From Phormidium sp. FACHB-1136 (GTDB lineage: Bacteria; Cyanobacteriota; Cyanobacteriia; Phormidesmidales; Phormidesmidaceae): a DNA stretch of 64,000 nt. Location: assembly GCF_014697375.1 (NCBI RefSeq), contig NZ_JACJRS010000001.1, positions 1 through 64,000 on the forward strand, read 5' to 3'. The translations under genes were made by a program, and so were the position numbers. Under the pieces are notes generated by a model, which saw only the letters and a program-made list of their open reading frames with translations, was not told where the DNA came from and made no database searches. The stretch's first letter is position 1; every line of letters begins with the position of its first letter. Shown piece by piece: positions 52,125 through 61,700 of this stretch.

Positions 52125-54299
52125 ATGGAGTATTGGGAATTTCTACTGCAACAGGAGGGGGATAACCATTGGTTGCCCCTGGATACGGCGCAGATGGAAA
52201 TTTTGGAGGGCCGCTATCGCATCATGGCCCACACCAGCGCGGCCCATACCCCGGTACGAGTGCAGATTAGTCAGCGGTTGTTGGATCAAGACCCACCCAA
52301 ACGACGCAGTTTTAAACGCCAGGGCCAAACCAATGCCGATGGCTTGATGGTGGTGATTCCCTTTACACGACTTCAGGCGGGCACTTGGGATATTCGCTGT
52401 TCCAGTGTGCCGACGGAGGTGGAGGCTGCCGATCAAAGTCCTCCTGCCGACGCTGCCGTTCCTGCTCCTGATCTGGCTTGGGCCTATAGTGTGCAACTTC
52501 AGGTCTTGCCGCCGGGAGTAGGGGATGACGAGGTGTGGACGTTGCCCCCTGAAGACGACGTTGCCACGGCGGCTATGGCGTCGAGCCCTCCACCCGTCAA
52601 CATTCCCACGGGATCGACACCCCAGATCGCCCGTCCCCCGATTGACCTAGATCGCACTGCCGCTGCCCTGGATGAGGCTCAGTCGGATCTGGCGACGGGG
52701 GATGCCCTGCAAGGGTGGCTGCACCGCCTTCACCTGACCCAAACGGCGCTGCTGGGCCAGGAAGGGGCCGAGGTTGACCTAACGGGCCACATCACGGGCA
52801 CCAAGGCGGGGGAACCCTGTGCGGGCATGGCGTTGGTGGTGCGGCTGGTGGATCCTCAAACGGCAACGGCGGTGGCGCTGACTCCGTTTTCTGTGGGATC
52901 GGCGACCCTGCCAACGGATATCCACCTAGCGCTGACGGTTCCTAACGGGTTGCAGACGCGGCTGCTGCTGGGGGAATTGGCCCTGGTACAGGCTACGGCC
53001 ACGACGGTGGTGGTGCTGGCCCTGCAACGGTTTACCCTCACCGTGGATCTAGCGGCCCTGTTTGATACGATTGCCAACCAGGCCGAGGCCGAAACCGACT
53101 ACATTCTCGATTTTGCCGGAGGGAGTGGGGCGGGGCAGACCGTGTCCGGTGAGCCCAGGGAAGAAACCATCCCCAGTCGTCCGTTGGATTTGCCCCAGGG
53201 GCCACCCCGGTCGATGCCTGGGTTTACCCTGCCCCGCGATGGCTTTAGGCTACCGCCCAAACTTTACGAACCCTCCCCCCATGAGGCCAGTGCCAAACAG
53301 CCCACCCTGCCGCCCTTTGGGACGACTATCCGTCGCTCCCAGCCCAGGCCTCTGTCTGGGTTAAGCGCAGACTCAATCCCGTCATCGGAGTCAGCCCCAT
53401 CACCAAGGCAACCAGATGCGCCTGATGAAGGGGAGAATCGCCCGGAGGAGAGGCCGCAGACGGTGCCCCCTGCGCCGCCGATGGAGGACGTGCCGCCGGG
53501 TTCATCCCCTGATTCCCCAGAATCGCCTCGTCCGGCCCTGAGTTTGCCGCCCCTGTCCCCCCCGCCTGCGACCAACCCTGCCCCAAAATCCTCCCAGGGC
53601 AAATCGGCGGTGCCATTGCTGCCCTCCCACGAAGCCGCAGGGTTTCGGGATCTGAAGCTGCAAGATCGGTTTTGGTCACGTCTCAACGAGATGGCGGTGT
53701 CGATTCAGCAGGAATCGATGCAGCGGCGCAACGCCCAGGGCACCGATCCCCATCGTGTCGCCGCCCCTAGTGCCACCGATGCCACCCTAGCGGATACCGT
53801 CCAAGGCACGGAACTCGGCCCCTTTGCCGGGGAGGTGGTGATTTACGAAGACGAGGATGAAACCTTGAGAGGGCGGCTGTCTCCTACGGCGGCGATGGAT
53901 GGGGCACAGGGATCGGAGGAGACGACGGCGGAACCGCTGGCACCGCCGATTCCGGACTTGGAGGTGCCCAGCGGCGATCTGACGGCTGGGGAGACGGTGC
54001 TGCTGACCCTGCGGGTTCCCTTCCATCCCAATCGGCTATACCTGAAGGTTTGGATCACCGATCCCCAAACCCGCAGCCTGGTGGATGAGCCGCGCCAGGT
54101 GATGAACCTCCGCCCCAATGGCCACGGTCAACTGGAGGGATCGATCCAAGTGATGGTACCCCTGGGCTGTCTGGAGGCAGAGTTTGAATCCATCGCGGTG
54201 GATATGATCACTCAGCAGGAAAGCTATAAGGCCACCGTGCGCCGATCCATTGTGCCAGCGGGGCTGACCACACCGGAACCCGATGATCTAGATTTTTAG
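52125..54299 (+). CDS. Large cyanobacterial protein of unknown function with Pro-rich middle
   Basis: 724 residues. The N-terminal ~130 residues (MEYWEFLLQQEGDNHWLPLD, GRYRIMAHTSAAHTPVRVQI, GLMVVIPFTRLQAGTWDIRC) look like a folded beta domain that is conserved in cyanobacteria as far as I recall. A second beta segment runs about 215-310 (VDLTGHITGTKAGEPCAGMA, a carboxypeptidase-regulatory-like pattern). Residues ~350-490 are Pro/Ser/Asp-rich and disordered. A C-terminal beta domain (VLLTLRVPFHPNRLYLKVWI) resembles an Ig-like fold. No signal peptide or catalytic motif. A structural or scaffold role is guesswork. Confidence 0.6.
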   Translation: MEYWEFLLQQEGDNHWLPLDTAQMEILEGRYRIMAHTSAAHTPVRVQISQRLLDQDPPKRRSFKRQGQTNADGLMVVIPFTRLQAGTWDIRCSSVPTEVEAADQSPPADAAVPAPDLAWAYSVQLQVLPPGVGDDEVWTLPPEDDVATAAMASSPPPVNIPTGSTPQIARPPIDLDRTAAALDEAQSDLATGDALQGWLHRLHLTQTALLGQEGAEVDLTGHITGTKAGEPCAGMALVVRLVDPQTATAVALTPFSVGSATLPTDIHLALTVPNGLQTRLLLGELALVQATATTVVVLALQRFTLTVDLAALFDTIANQAEAETDYILDFAGGSGAGQTVSGEPREETIPSRPLDLPQGPPRSMPGFTLPRDGFRLPPKLYEPSPHEASAKQPTLPPFGTTIRRSQPRPLSGLSADSIPSSESAPSPRQPDAPDEGENRPEERPQTVPPAPPMEDVPPGSSPDSPESPRPALSLPPLSPPPATNPAPKSSQGKSAVPLLPSHEAAGFRDLKLQDRFWSRLNEMAVSIQQESMQRRNAQGTDPHRVAAPSATDATLADTVQGTELGPFAGEVVIYEDEDETLRGRLSPTAAMDGAQGSEETTAEPLAPPIPDLEVPSGDLTAGETVLLTLRVPFHPNRLYLKVWITDPQTRSLVDEPRQVMNLRPNGHGQLEGSIQVMVPLGCLEAEFESIAVDMITQQESYKATVRRSIVPAGLTTPEPDDLDF

Positions 54300-54648
54300 C
54301 GTACCGGGCCAAGGTAACGGTTGTGTAATGCAACAAATTCACCCTGCATTGCAACGAATCCTTAGAAAACCTTGCGATCTTGACGCCTAGTTGCAACGAA
54401 GACCCTACAATAATTTCGGCTTTCCGGCCCTGCTCGCTACAACGCCCCCTTGGCTAAGGTCAATCTGTGGATTTGGCCAGCAGTTTTTGCTCGCCATAGC
54501 CCTTGAGTTGCAGCGTTAGGGAGTCTATGAGTCGTTCTGGTCTTTGGCTCAAAACGGCGACCGTTGCCGTCTAGGGATGCCAGGATGCCAATTTTATGCC
54601 CTACTCAGGCGACAACTTTCACCACATCACAATTTTAGGACGGGTGAC
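54300..54648. other. Promoter region of the SLH-DUF3747 gene
   Basis: 349 bases with three phased TGCAACRAA repeats and a TACAAT -10-like hexamer; no other gene recognised. Confidence 0.5.
54329..54400. promoter_or_regulatory. Three direct repeats TGCAAC(A/G)AA phased by 21 bp
   Basis: Repeats at 54329-54337, 54350-54358 and 54392-54400, start-to-start 21 and 42 bp, that is two and four helical turns. The last lies between TTGACG (54380-54385) and TACAAT (54406-54411). They look like cooperative activator or repressor sites for the SLH-DUF3747 gene. Confidence 0.5.
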
Positions 54649-55989
54649 ATGAACCGATTGACAACACTTCGTGCCGCTGCCCTCACGGCAGCAACCTTAG
54701 GCATTTTGGGTGGCATGGGGCCAGGGATGGCCACCTCCCAACCCACCATGCAGCCGATGGGGCCATCGATGGGGAATCTCCTAGCCCAGACCTTCGGCAA
54801 TACTCCCGTTAACGAGGCCAACTTTTTAGTAGTGGCGGCTCCGGGTAGTGTGTCCCAGCCCTACCGCTTGATCATCGTCGAGCAAATCTCCAACAACCGG
54901 GCCTGCTGGAGCATTCCCAACGCCAATGCACGGCCTACGGAAATTAACGCCCTCTGGAACACCTTTGACTTTACGGGGGTGTGCCGTTTGCAGCGCGACA
55001 GCAATGGCTATGCGGTGCGGCTGGCGGGGCAGGATGTCAACGGAGCCCGCTTTGAGGTCAACAACCGCAATGGGGATCTGCTGCTGCAATTTGCCCCTAG
55101 CACCACCTCCCGCGACCGGGTGACCATTGGCCGCACAGGGGGCGTTAGCTCCACTGGGTTCACCCAAATTCACCTGAATCCGGGTTGGTCGCTCACCAAG
55201 CGCACCTTTGAGGGGCAGATTGTCAGTTCTCACCTGGTCTATTTCACCAACGACCTCACCCTGGCCCAACTGATGGAGGGTGAAACGGGCGGTGGCACGG
55301 TAACGCCTCCGGTGACGCCCCCGCCAACCGTTACGCTACCCTTCACCGACATTCGCGGCAACCGCTATGCCAATGAAATTGCGCGGGCAGCGGAACTAGG
55401 CACCATGTCGGGCTTCCCCGATGGTCGCTTCCAGCCCACCAGCCCCCTCACCCGTGAGCAAGCGGTTTCGGTGATGATGGAAACGGCGGCCCGCATCTTG
55501 CCGACCAGCGTGATTGCTGAACTGCCCACCGCTGTCTTCGGTGCGCCCTTCCCAGACGTAGCGGCCAACCGCTGGAGTGCGGTGAAAATTCAGCAGGCTA
55601 AACAGTTGGGCATTGTGACCGGAGATGCCGGAACCGGACGCTTCCGCCCCACCGACAACGTATCACGGGCCGAGTTGATGGCCATGAGCCACAAATTGGC
55701 GCTGCTGCGGGTGGATGTTGGTGCGGCAGATGAGACGGGCACCCCTGTCCCTGGGTCGGGCCAGGTGCAGCGCGGCATCGTTCCCAACGTTCCCAACCCG
55801 CCCGTCTTCTCTGACATCAGCGGTCACTGGGCCGAGCGGGTGATTCGCGATATGGCCGGGTTCTGCGCCCTTGCCACCCCTCTCAATGAAACGGGTACTG
55901 CCTTTGCCCCCAATGCCAACGCCCTGCGGGATTACACCGCTGCGGTGTCGGTGCGGGCCATCGATTGCCCCGCTGGTCGCCCTCAGTAG
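54649..55989 (+). CDS. DUF3747 and SLH-domain envelope protein
   Basis: 446 residues from the ATG of MNRLTTLRAAALTAATLGIL, a normal signal peptide; the upstream extension to 54544 is unlikely. The N-terminal DUF3747 domain is beta-rich (ANFLVVAAPGSVSQPYRLII, NNRACWSIPNANARPTEINA, TGFTQIHLNPGWSLTKRTFE). A Thr/Pro linker leads to three SLH units: FTDIRGNRYANEIARAAELG ... TREQAVSVMMETAA; FPDVAANRWSAVKIQQAKQL ... SRAELMAMSHKLA; and FSDISGHWAERVIRDMAGFC. It is probably a cell-surface protein bound to the peptidoglycan-associated polymer. Confidence 0.88.
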   Translation: MNRLTTLRAAALTAATLGILGGMGPGMATSQPTMQPMGPSMGNLLAQTFGNTPVNEANFLVVAAPGSVSQPYRLIIVEQISNNRACWSIPNANARPTEINALWNTFDFTGVCRLQRDSNGYAVRLAGQDVNGARFEVNNRNGDLLLQFAPSTTSRDRVTIGRTGGVSSTGFTQIHLNPGWSLTKRTFEGQIVSSHLVYFTNDLTLAQLMEGETGGGTVTPPVTPPPTVTLPFTDIRGNRYANEIARAAELGTMSGFPDGRFQPTSPLTREQAVSVMMETAARILPTSVIAELPTAVFGAPFPDVAANRWSAVKIQQAKQLGIVTGDAGTGRFRPTDNVSRAELMAMSHKLALLRVDVGAADETGTPVPGSGQVQRGIVPNVPNPPVFSDISGHWAERVIRDMAGFCALATPLNETGTAFAPNANALRDYTAAVSVRAIDCPAGRPQ

Positions 55990-56032
55990 GCTGCAACGCC
56001 CCTAGGCTAAATCGCCGAGACGACAGCCTAGG

Positions 56033-56098
56033 GCAGTGTCAAGGCTAAGAATTAGGGCTTCGACAGGCTCAGCCCGAACGTGCCGTTGACAAACCACT
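56033..56098. repeat. TTCGACAGGCTCAG-type dispersed repeat, copy 2
   Basis: Shares GCAGTGTCAAG, TTAGGGCTTCGACAGGCTC, AGCCCGAACGTG and TGACAAACCACTAG with 43198-43320. Confidence 0.78.
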
Positions 56099-56099
56099 A

Positions 56100-56130
56100 G
56101 TCCCCCAGTTTGTCGAAGAAACTGGGGGAC
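56100..56130. terminator. Strong hairpin between convergent genes
   Basis: GTCCCCCAGTTT and AAACTGGGGGAC form a 12-bp stem with a 7-nt loop GTCGAAG, between the SLH-DUF3747 gene and the START-like gene. No U-tract on either side, so termination is probable only from position. Confidence 0.5.
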
Positions 56131-56151
56131 TACTTGATCAGGGCGACTGGT

Positions 56152-56736
56152 TTAGCGAGATCCTGGCGTTATCCGGTGGCGGCGTTCCATTTCCTGCCGA
56201 ATGGCCTGGATGGTTTCGACTAGGCTGCTTTCAAACAGGGTGTAGAACATGGCCTTAAACGGCCCTACATCGGCTTCGGCGTGGACTTGCTGAGACACCA
56301 ACCGCAACGGACTGGCACGGGTGGGTGGGGTGGCCTCATCTAAGCGCCAGTGGCCATACATATGCTTCAAGTTGCCCTGAACCAACCGAAAGCTAATCTG
56401 CTGCTGGGAAATTTCTAGGTTTTCGGTGCGGACGACAGATTCGAGGGTGGAGAGCAAAATGCGCCGCCGATCTACCTGTTCCACAATGGTGCGGGGGCCA
56501 TCGGCTTCAATGACCTGGCTTTTGGCCACCGTGGGCAGAAAGCGGGCAAAGTTGCCGTAGTCCGTCAGCACTGCCCAGGCCGTTGCCCAATCCGCAGTGG
56601 TGGTTGCCATCACCTCATACTGCCCTTGCCCACCCCACAGCAACACCTCGCGCCGAGACAGCTTGGCCCAATCGGCGGTAGACAGCCGAGCCAGATAGGT
56701 TTCGGCAGGTAGCACCTGGCGAGATAATAGCGACAT
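56152..56736 (-). CDS. START/SRPBCC-type cyclase-dehydrase family protein
   Basis: 194 residues from the ATG of MSLLSRQVLPAETYL; fourteen extra codons upstream would run into the divergent promoter. The fold pattern is clear: VMATTTADWATAWAVLTDYG, NFARFLPTVAKSQVIEADGP, VEQVDRRRILLSTLESVVRT, ISFRLVQGNLKHMYGHWRLD and a long C-terminal helix FYTLFESSLVETIQAIRQEM. This is the coenzyme-Q-binding COQ10-like/polyketide cyclase 2 group, which binds a lipid or polyketide in a cavity. The ligand is unknown. It starts 40 bp from a divergent HugZ-like gene. Confidence 0.8.
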   Translation of the reverse strand: MSLLSRQVLPAETYLARLSTADWAKLSRREVLLWGGQGQYEVMATTTADWATAWAVLTDYGNFARFLPTVAKSQVIEADGPRTIVEQVDRRRILLSTLESVVRTENLEISQQQISFRLVQGNLKHMYGHWRLDEATPPTRASPLRLVSQQVHAEADVGPFKAMFYTLFESSLVETIQAIRQEMERRHRITPGSR

Positions 56737-56776
56737 AATGCAGAAACCCGTGTAACGTCTCGTAGCTGGAATTCCC

Positions 56777-57271
56777 ATGGCCCGTTTTGAAACCGCCCAA
56801 GCGGCCTACCAGGCGCTTCCTAAACATGTCCAAAGCCTGATGTTGAGTACCGTCAACGCCGATGGCACCCCCCACGCCAGCTATGCCCCCTTCGTGATGG
56901 ACGATACCTACCAGATATACCTACTGACTAGTGGCCTATCCGCCCATACTCCTAATCTCTTAAGAACTGGGCAGGCCAGTGTCCTCATTATTGAAGACGA
57001 AAGCCAGACTCAGCAAGTTTTCGCCCGCCAGCGCCTCACCTACGACTGCCACGTTGCTCCCATCGACCGCCAGAGTGATCGCTGGGAACCCCTGATGGCC
57101 CAGTTTGAGGCCCGCTTTGGGGAAATCATTGCCATGCTACGCCAGCTTCAGGACTTTCAACTGTTTCATCTCAGCCCCCAAGGTGGACGATTCATTATGG
57201 GCTTTGGGGCTGCCTATGGGGTTGATCCTAACAACCTTAGCCAACTTCAGGAAGGGGCCATTACCGGATAA
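56777..57271 (+). CDS. HugZ/HutZ-like FMN-binding split-barrel protein
   Basis: 164 residues. Split-barrel (pyridoxamine-phosphate-oxidase-like) pattern: QSLMLSTVNADGTPHASYAP, YLLTSGLSAHTPNLLRTGQA, SVLIIEDESQTQQVFARQRL, then RFGEIIAMLRQLQDFQLFHL and GRFIMGFGAAYGVDPNNLSQ. The last block is the heme-utilisation HugZ signature region. HugZ and HutZ bind heme and degrade it. A similar function is plausible but the C-terminal His needed in Helicobacter HugZ is not evident. Divergent from the START-like gene. Confidence 0.75.
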   Translation: MARFETAQAAYQALPKHVQSLMLSTVNADGTPHASYAPFVMDDTYQIYLLTSGLSAHTPNLLRTGQASVLIIEDESQTQQVFARQRLTYDCHVAPIDRQSDRWEPLMAQFEARFGEIIAMLRQLQDFQLFHLSPQGGRFIMGFGAAYGVDPNNLSQLQEGAITG

Positions 57272-57348
57272 AGGACGCTTGCCCCCGGAGACGGCCTTCG
57301 CGGAGTAATGCAATGCATCGGTTGATGGGTAGATGCCCCCAGGCGAAA

Positions 57349-57367
57349 GGGCGAGGAGACCTCTCCC
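57349..57367. repeat. GGGCGAGG palindrome immediately after the cysteine desulfurase
   Basis: GGGCGAGG, AGA, then CCTCTCCC and CTACGG, 11 nt beyond the stop of the minus-strand gene, the same arrangement as after hemE. Confidence 0.7.
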
Positions 57368-57378
57368 CTACGGTTTAC

Positions 57379-58545
57379 CTAGGCAACAACCTGGGCCGAC
57401 CGTAGCGCCTTGATGGTGGCGATCACCCCATCGGCCACCTGTTCAATTTCGTCGGCGGTGGTGAAGCGGCCCAGGCCAAACCGTAGGGTGGCGTAGGCGA
57501 GGTCATCGCTGTGGCCGAGGGCTTTAAGGACGTGGGAGGGTTTGCGGCTGGCGGAACTACAGGCCGACCCGGAGGAGATCGCCACCAAGGGGCGTAGGCC
57601 CAACAGCAGGGCTTGGCCATCCACTGCTTCGATGCTGAGGTTGAGATTGCCCGGTAGGCGCTGGCTAGAGTGGCCGTTGAGGACAATGCCATCGCAGACC
57701 TGCAACCTGGCCCAGAGATAATCCCGCAGCCCCTTGAGACGGGCTGTTTCTGCCGCCATTTCTGCTAGACCCAGTTCCACGGCCTTAGCAAAACCGACGA
57801 TCTGGGGGGTGTAGAGGGTGCCAGAACGCATTCCCCGTTCGTGGCCACCGCCGTGCTGTTGGGGGGCGAGGGCCACCCTGGGGTTGCGCCGTCGCACGTA
57901 GAGGGCACCAATGCCCTTGGGGCCATAGACCTTGTGGGCCGTGAGGGACATCAGATCCACCTGCATGGCCTGGACATCGAGAGGTACCTTGCCGATGGCC
58001 TGGGCGGCATCGCTGTGGAAAAGAACGCCCCGATCTCGGCAGCGCTGGCCAATCTCAGCGAGAGGTTGCAGCACACCGATTTCGTTATTCGCCGCCATCA
58101 CCGAAACCAGGATCGTGTCGTCCCGTAGGGTCGCCTCCAAGGCATCCAGATCGATCAAACCGTTGGGCTGAACGGGTAAAACCGTGACCTCAAAGCCCAG
58201 GCTGGCCAGGTAGGTGCAAGGATCGAGTACAGCGTTATGCTCGGTTTGCACCGTGATGATGTGCCGTCCCCGTTCCAAGTAGGCTTCGGCCACGCCCTTA
58301 ATGGCCAGGTTGTTGGCCTCCGTGGCCCCGCTGGTAAAGATGATTTCCTCTGGGCTGGCGTTAATGGCGGCGGCTAGGCCGTCGCGGGCTTGTTTCACCG
58401 CTGTCTCGGCCTCCCAACCATAGATATGGCTGTTGCTGGCGGCATTGCCAAACTGGTGGGTAAAAAAAGGAATCATCGCCTCCAGCACCCGTGGATCCAC
58501 CGGAGTGGTGGCATGGCAATCGAGATAGATGGGTCGCTGGGTCAT
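57379..58545 (-). CDS. Cysteine desulfurase (NifS/IscS class I)
   Basis: 388 residues from the ATG of MTQRPIYLDCHATTPVDPRV, preceded by GGAG; the frame upstream to 58686 is not family-like. PLP Lys205 lies in SLTAHKVYGPKGIG, with HSDAAQAIGK and SGATEANNLAIKG for cofactor binding. Catalytic Cys329 is in SSGSACSSASRKPSHVLKAL, the long class I loop. It supplies sulfur from cysteine for iron-sulfur clusters and thio-cofactors. No iscU, nifU or sufE is adjacent. IscS versus NifS naming cannot be settled without alignment. Confidence 0.93.
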   Translation of the reverse strand: MTQRPIYLDCHATTPVDPRVLEAMIPFFTHQFGNAASNSHIYGWEAETAVKQARDGLAAAINASPEEIIFTSGATEANNLAIKGVAEAYLERGRHIITVQTEHNAVLDPCTYLASLGFEVTVLPVQPNGLIDLDALEATLRDDTILVSVMAANNEIGVLQPLAEIGQRCRDRGVLFHSDAAQAIGKVPLDVQAMQVDLMSLTAHKVYGPKGIGALYVRRRNPRVALAPQQHGGGHERGMRSGTLYTPQIVGFAKAVELGLAEMAAETARLKGLRDYLWARLQVCDGIVLNGHSSQRLPGNLNLSIEAVDGQALLLGLRPLVAISSGSACSSASRKPSHVLKALGHSDDLAYATLRFGLGRFTTADEIEQVADGVIATIKALRSAQVVA

Positions 58546-58769
58546 GGCTGTTACTCCTTCTTTCACCAGGATGTCACCCCGTCTTCCCGATGATATAGCG
58601 GTTTTTATCGGGAAAACGGACTCGCTAGGTCTTGAGCCCCTAAGTTGACCTTGTCCCCCAGGGCGAACGTTAATCCAGGGCTTCAAAGACAGATAGTTCT
58701 GGAAAGTTCTGAATTATTCAGGGTAGACTAAGCCCTAGGCTTCAGGGGCAGAGAGCAGGTGTCGAATCC

Positions 58770-61700
58770 ATGGATTTTGACGATATTGCTGGGTTGATAA
58801 ACCAGGTGGCCCTAGAGCAGATTGGGCGACCCCTGAAGGATGTAGAACGCTTGGTCTTGAAAGGGGCTTGGTATAACCAAACCTATGGATCCATTGCCGA
58901 GCAGGCGGTGGGCTATTCCGAAGATTATCTCAAGAAGGATGTGGGGCCAAAACTCTGGCATCTGTTGTCGGCCTTGGTGGATACCCAGAACCGGGGTATT
59001 AAGGTCACGAAGCGTAACTTACAAAATGTGCTGCGAACTTGGGCTAAGCAACGACAGGCTTCCCAAGGCAACGACGGGGCAGCGGTGTTGTCTGGGGCTG
59101 GGGTGGCTGGCGAGGTATCGACCGTGGTGCAGGTGGTGCGGTCGGCCCCGGCGGTTGAAGTGGCCGATTTCTGTGGCCGGGAGGAGGACTTAGCCACCCT
59201 CACCCAATGGCTGACCGGGGAGGGACTCGCCGATGGCCCCTGTCGGCTAGTGTGGCTGTGGGGCTTACCGGGATTGGGCAAAACCGCCCTAGCGGGGCAA
59301 ATCCTCCATCGCCTTGGCCCCACGATGGATCGCTGTGGCTACCTAGACCTGACCCATCACTCAACCGATGAAGCGGTCGTTTCGGCCCTGGCAACCTGGT
59401 TGGCCCCTAGCGAACCCCCACCCACCGCCACCCCAATCGATTGGCTGATAGATCGGCTGGGGCGACAGCGTTGCCTGTTGGTGTTGGATCATTTAGACCT
59501 GTGCTTTGATCCGCAACATCTGGCGGGCCAATACCAACCGGGCCGCGAGGCCATTCAGCAACTCCTCCACCGCTGGGCCACGGAGGCCCACCCCGGCCAC
59601 GTCGTTGTGATCAGCCGCGAACTTCCGGCGGATCGGTTTCAATGGTTGGGGCCACGGGCGAGGGAATATCCCCTCCAACCCCTCACCCTAGCCGATACCC
59701 AAGCGCTGCTGCTACGTCAGGGGGCGATCCCTGCCCCCGCCGACCAGTGGGCCGATTTGTGGCAACGCTACGGGGGCTATCCACTGCTGCTGCGCCATTT
59801 GGCCACCACCCTCCGCAGTCTGTATCAGGGCCAGTTGTCGCCCCTATTGGCCCAGCCCAAACCCGCCCTTCCCGACTCCCTGCGGCATTCCTGGCAGGAG
59901 GTGTTGCAACGGCTGACCCCTGGCGAACAAGCGCTGCTGTATTGGTTGGCCCTGGCCCAATCCCCCATGGCCCTAGAGGATTTGCAATCCGCCCTGCCGA
60001 GCTATCCCGGCCCAGCGGCCTTGCAATCCTTGGTGAGTCGATCCCTCTGCCAAACCCAGGCTCTCCCGCCCACCGCCAGCGCTTCGCCCTGCACCCAGCT
60101 TGATCTGCCGCCCCTGCTGCGCACCCTGGTGACGGATCACCTGCTCGACCAGTTGGAAGCTGAACTACTGGCAGGGGACTTTCACTGGCTCCAGCGCCTC
60201 CCCCTGGTGACCATGACGGCCCAGGAATCGGTGCAGGCCACCCAACGCGCTACCCTAGTCAACCCTCTGGCCCAGCGACTACGGCAGCACTTTCCCCAGC
60301 CAACGGACTTGGTGCAGGCTTGCCATCAACAGATCCGCACCCTGCGGCAACAGCACCGTGGTCAACCGGGGTTTGGGGCGGCCAACTGGTTGCACCTCTG
60401 CCAAGCCTTGGGGGTCAGCGTTAGTGGGGTCGATTTTTCGGATTTAGCCCTGTGGCAGGCCGATCTGCGACAGGTGAGTTTGCAGGGGGCCAACCTCAGC
60501 CAGGTGGACTTTCGCGACACCCAGTTTGCCACCGCCCTAGGCCGTAATCCCCAGGTGGCCTTTTGCCCCGGTTCCCCAGCTAAGGGTCACGCTGGGCGGA
60601 TGGTGACGGGCGATCAGGAGGGGCGTTTGCTGGTGTGGGAGGTGACTTCGGGGCGATTGGTGCAGGTGATGGATGAGGGGGAAGACCGGGCGGTGCAGTC
60701 CCTCGCCGTGAGCCCTGATGGCGACACCCTGGCCGTGGGCAGCGATGGGGGCGAAATTTGGCTGTGGCCCATGGCGGCCATGGCCCGTTCCGATGCCCTC
60801 TCTGGCCATGGGGCGGCGGTGCAGGCGGTGGCCTTCAGCAACGATGGGGCTTGGCTGGCCTCCGGAGACCGCCAGGGGGAACTGCGCCTGTGGGAGGTGG
60901 CTTCGGGGCGCTGCTGGGCCTGCTGGAGGGAGCATCGGGGAGCCATCCACAGTCTGGCCTTCAATGGATCGGGGGATCGTCTGATTAGCGGCAGCGACGA
61001 CCAAACCACCTGTCTGTGGGATCTCTCCGAGGCCCGCCTGATGACGGTGTTTCAGGCTCCGGCCACGGCCACCATCCGCGCCGCTGGGTTTCTGTCCGAT
61101 CCCAACGATCCCGACCTACCCGCGATGCCCTTTGCGGCGGGCTACGACGATCCTTGCCTCACCCTTTGGGATGTGCAAACAGGCCGACCCTGCTGGATGC
61201 GGCCCGCCGATGTGCGCACGTTACCCGCCCTCAGCCTCAGCCCCGATGGTCGATATTTGGCCTGTAGCTGTCAGGATTTTAGTGTGGTGGTGTGGGATAT
61301 CGCCAGCCGATCCCGATGTTATACCCTACCGCCAGCGGATTCTCCCGTGTGGTTGCTGGCCTTTAGCCCCGATAGCCGCTATTTAGTGACGGGTAGCGAC
61401 TATCGGCTACACCTATGGCAAACGGGCAGCGGCACCGAACTGCGTCGTTTCCTTAGCCAAGCCCACCCCGTCAACCATGTTGCGGTGGGTGCTGGAGGAA
61501 GTCCTATCCTCACGGGGCACAGCGACCACCGACTGCGGCTGTGGTGCCACCAGGGCGGGATTGCCCCCAGCCATCCCCAGTCGATTGGCGACCTCTCCAG
61601 CGATCCCCTCCAGACCATCGCCCTCAGCCCCGACGGCCAGTGGTGCGCCCGCGCCAGCACCGACCATACCCTGGCCCTATGGCACAGCGCCACCGGACAG

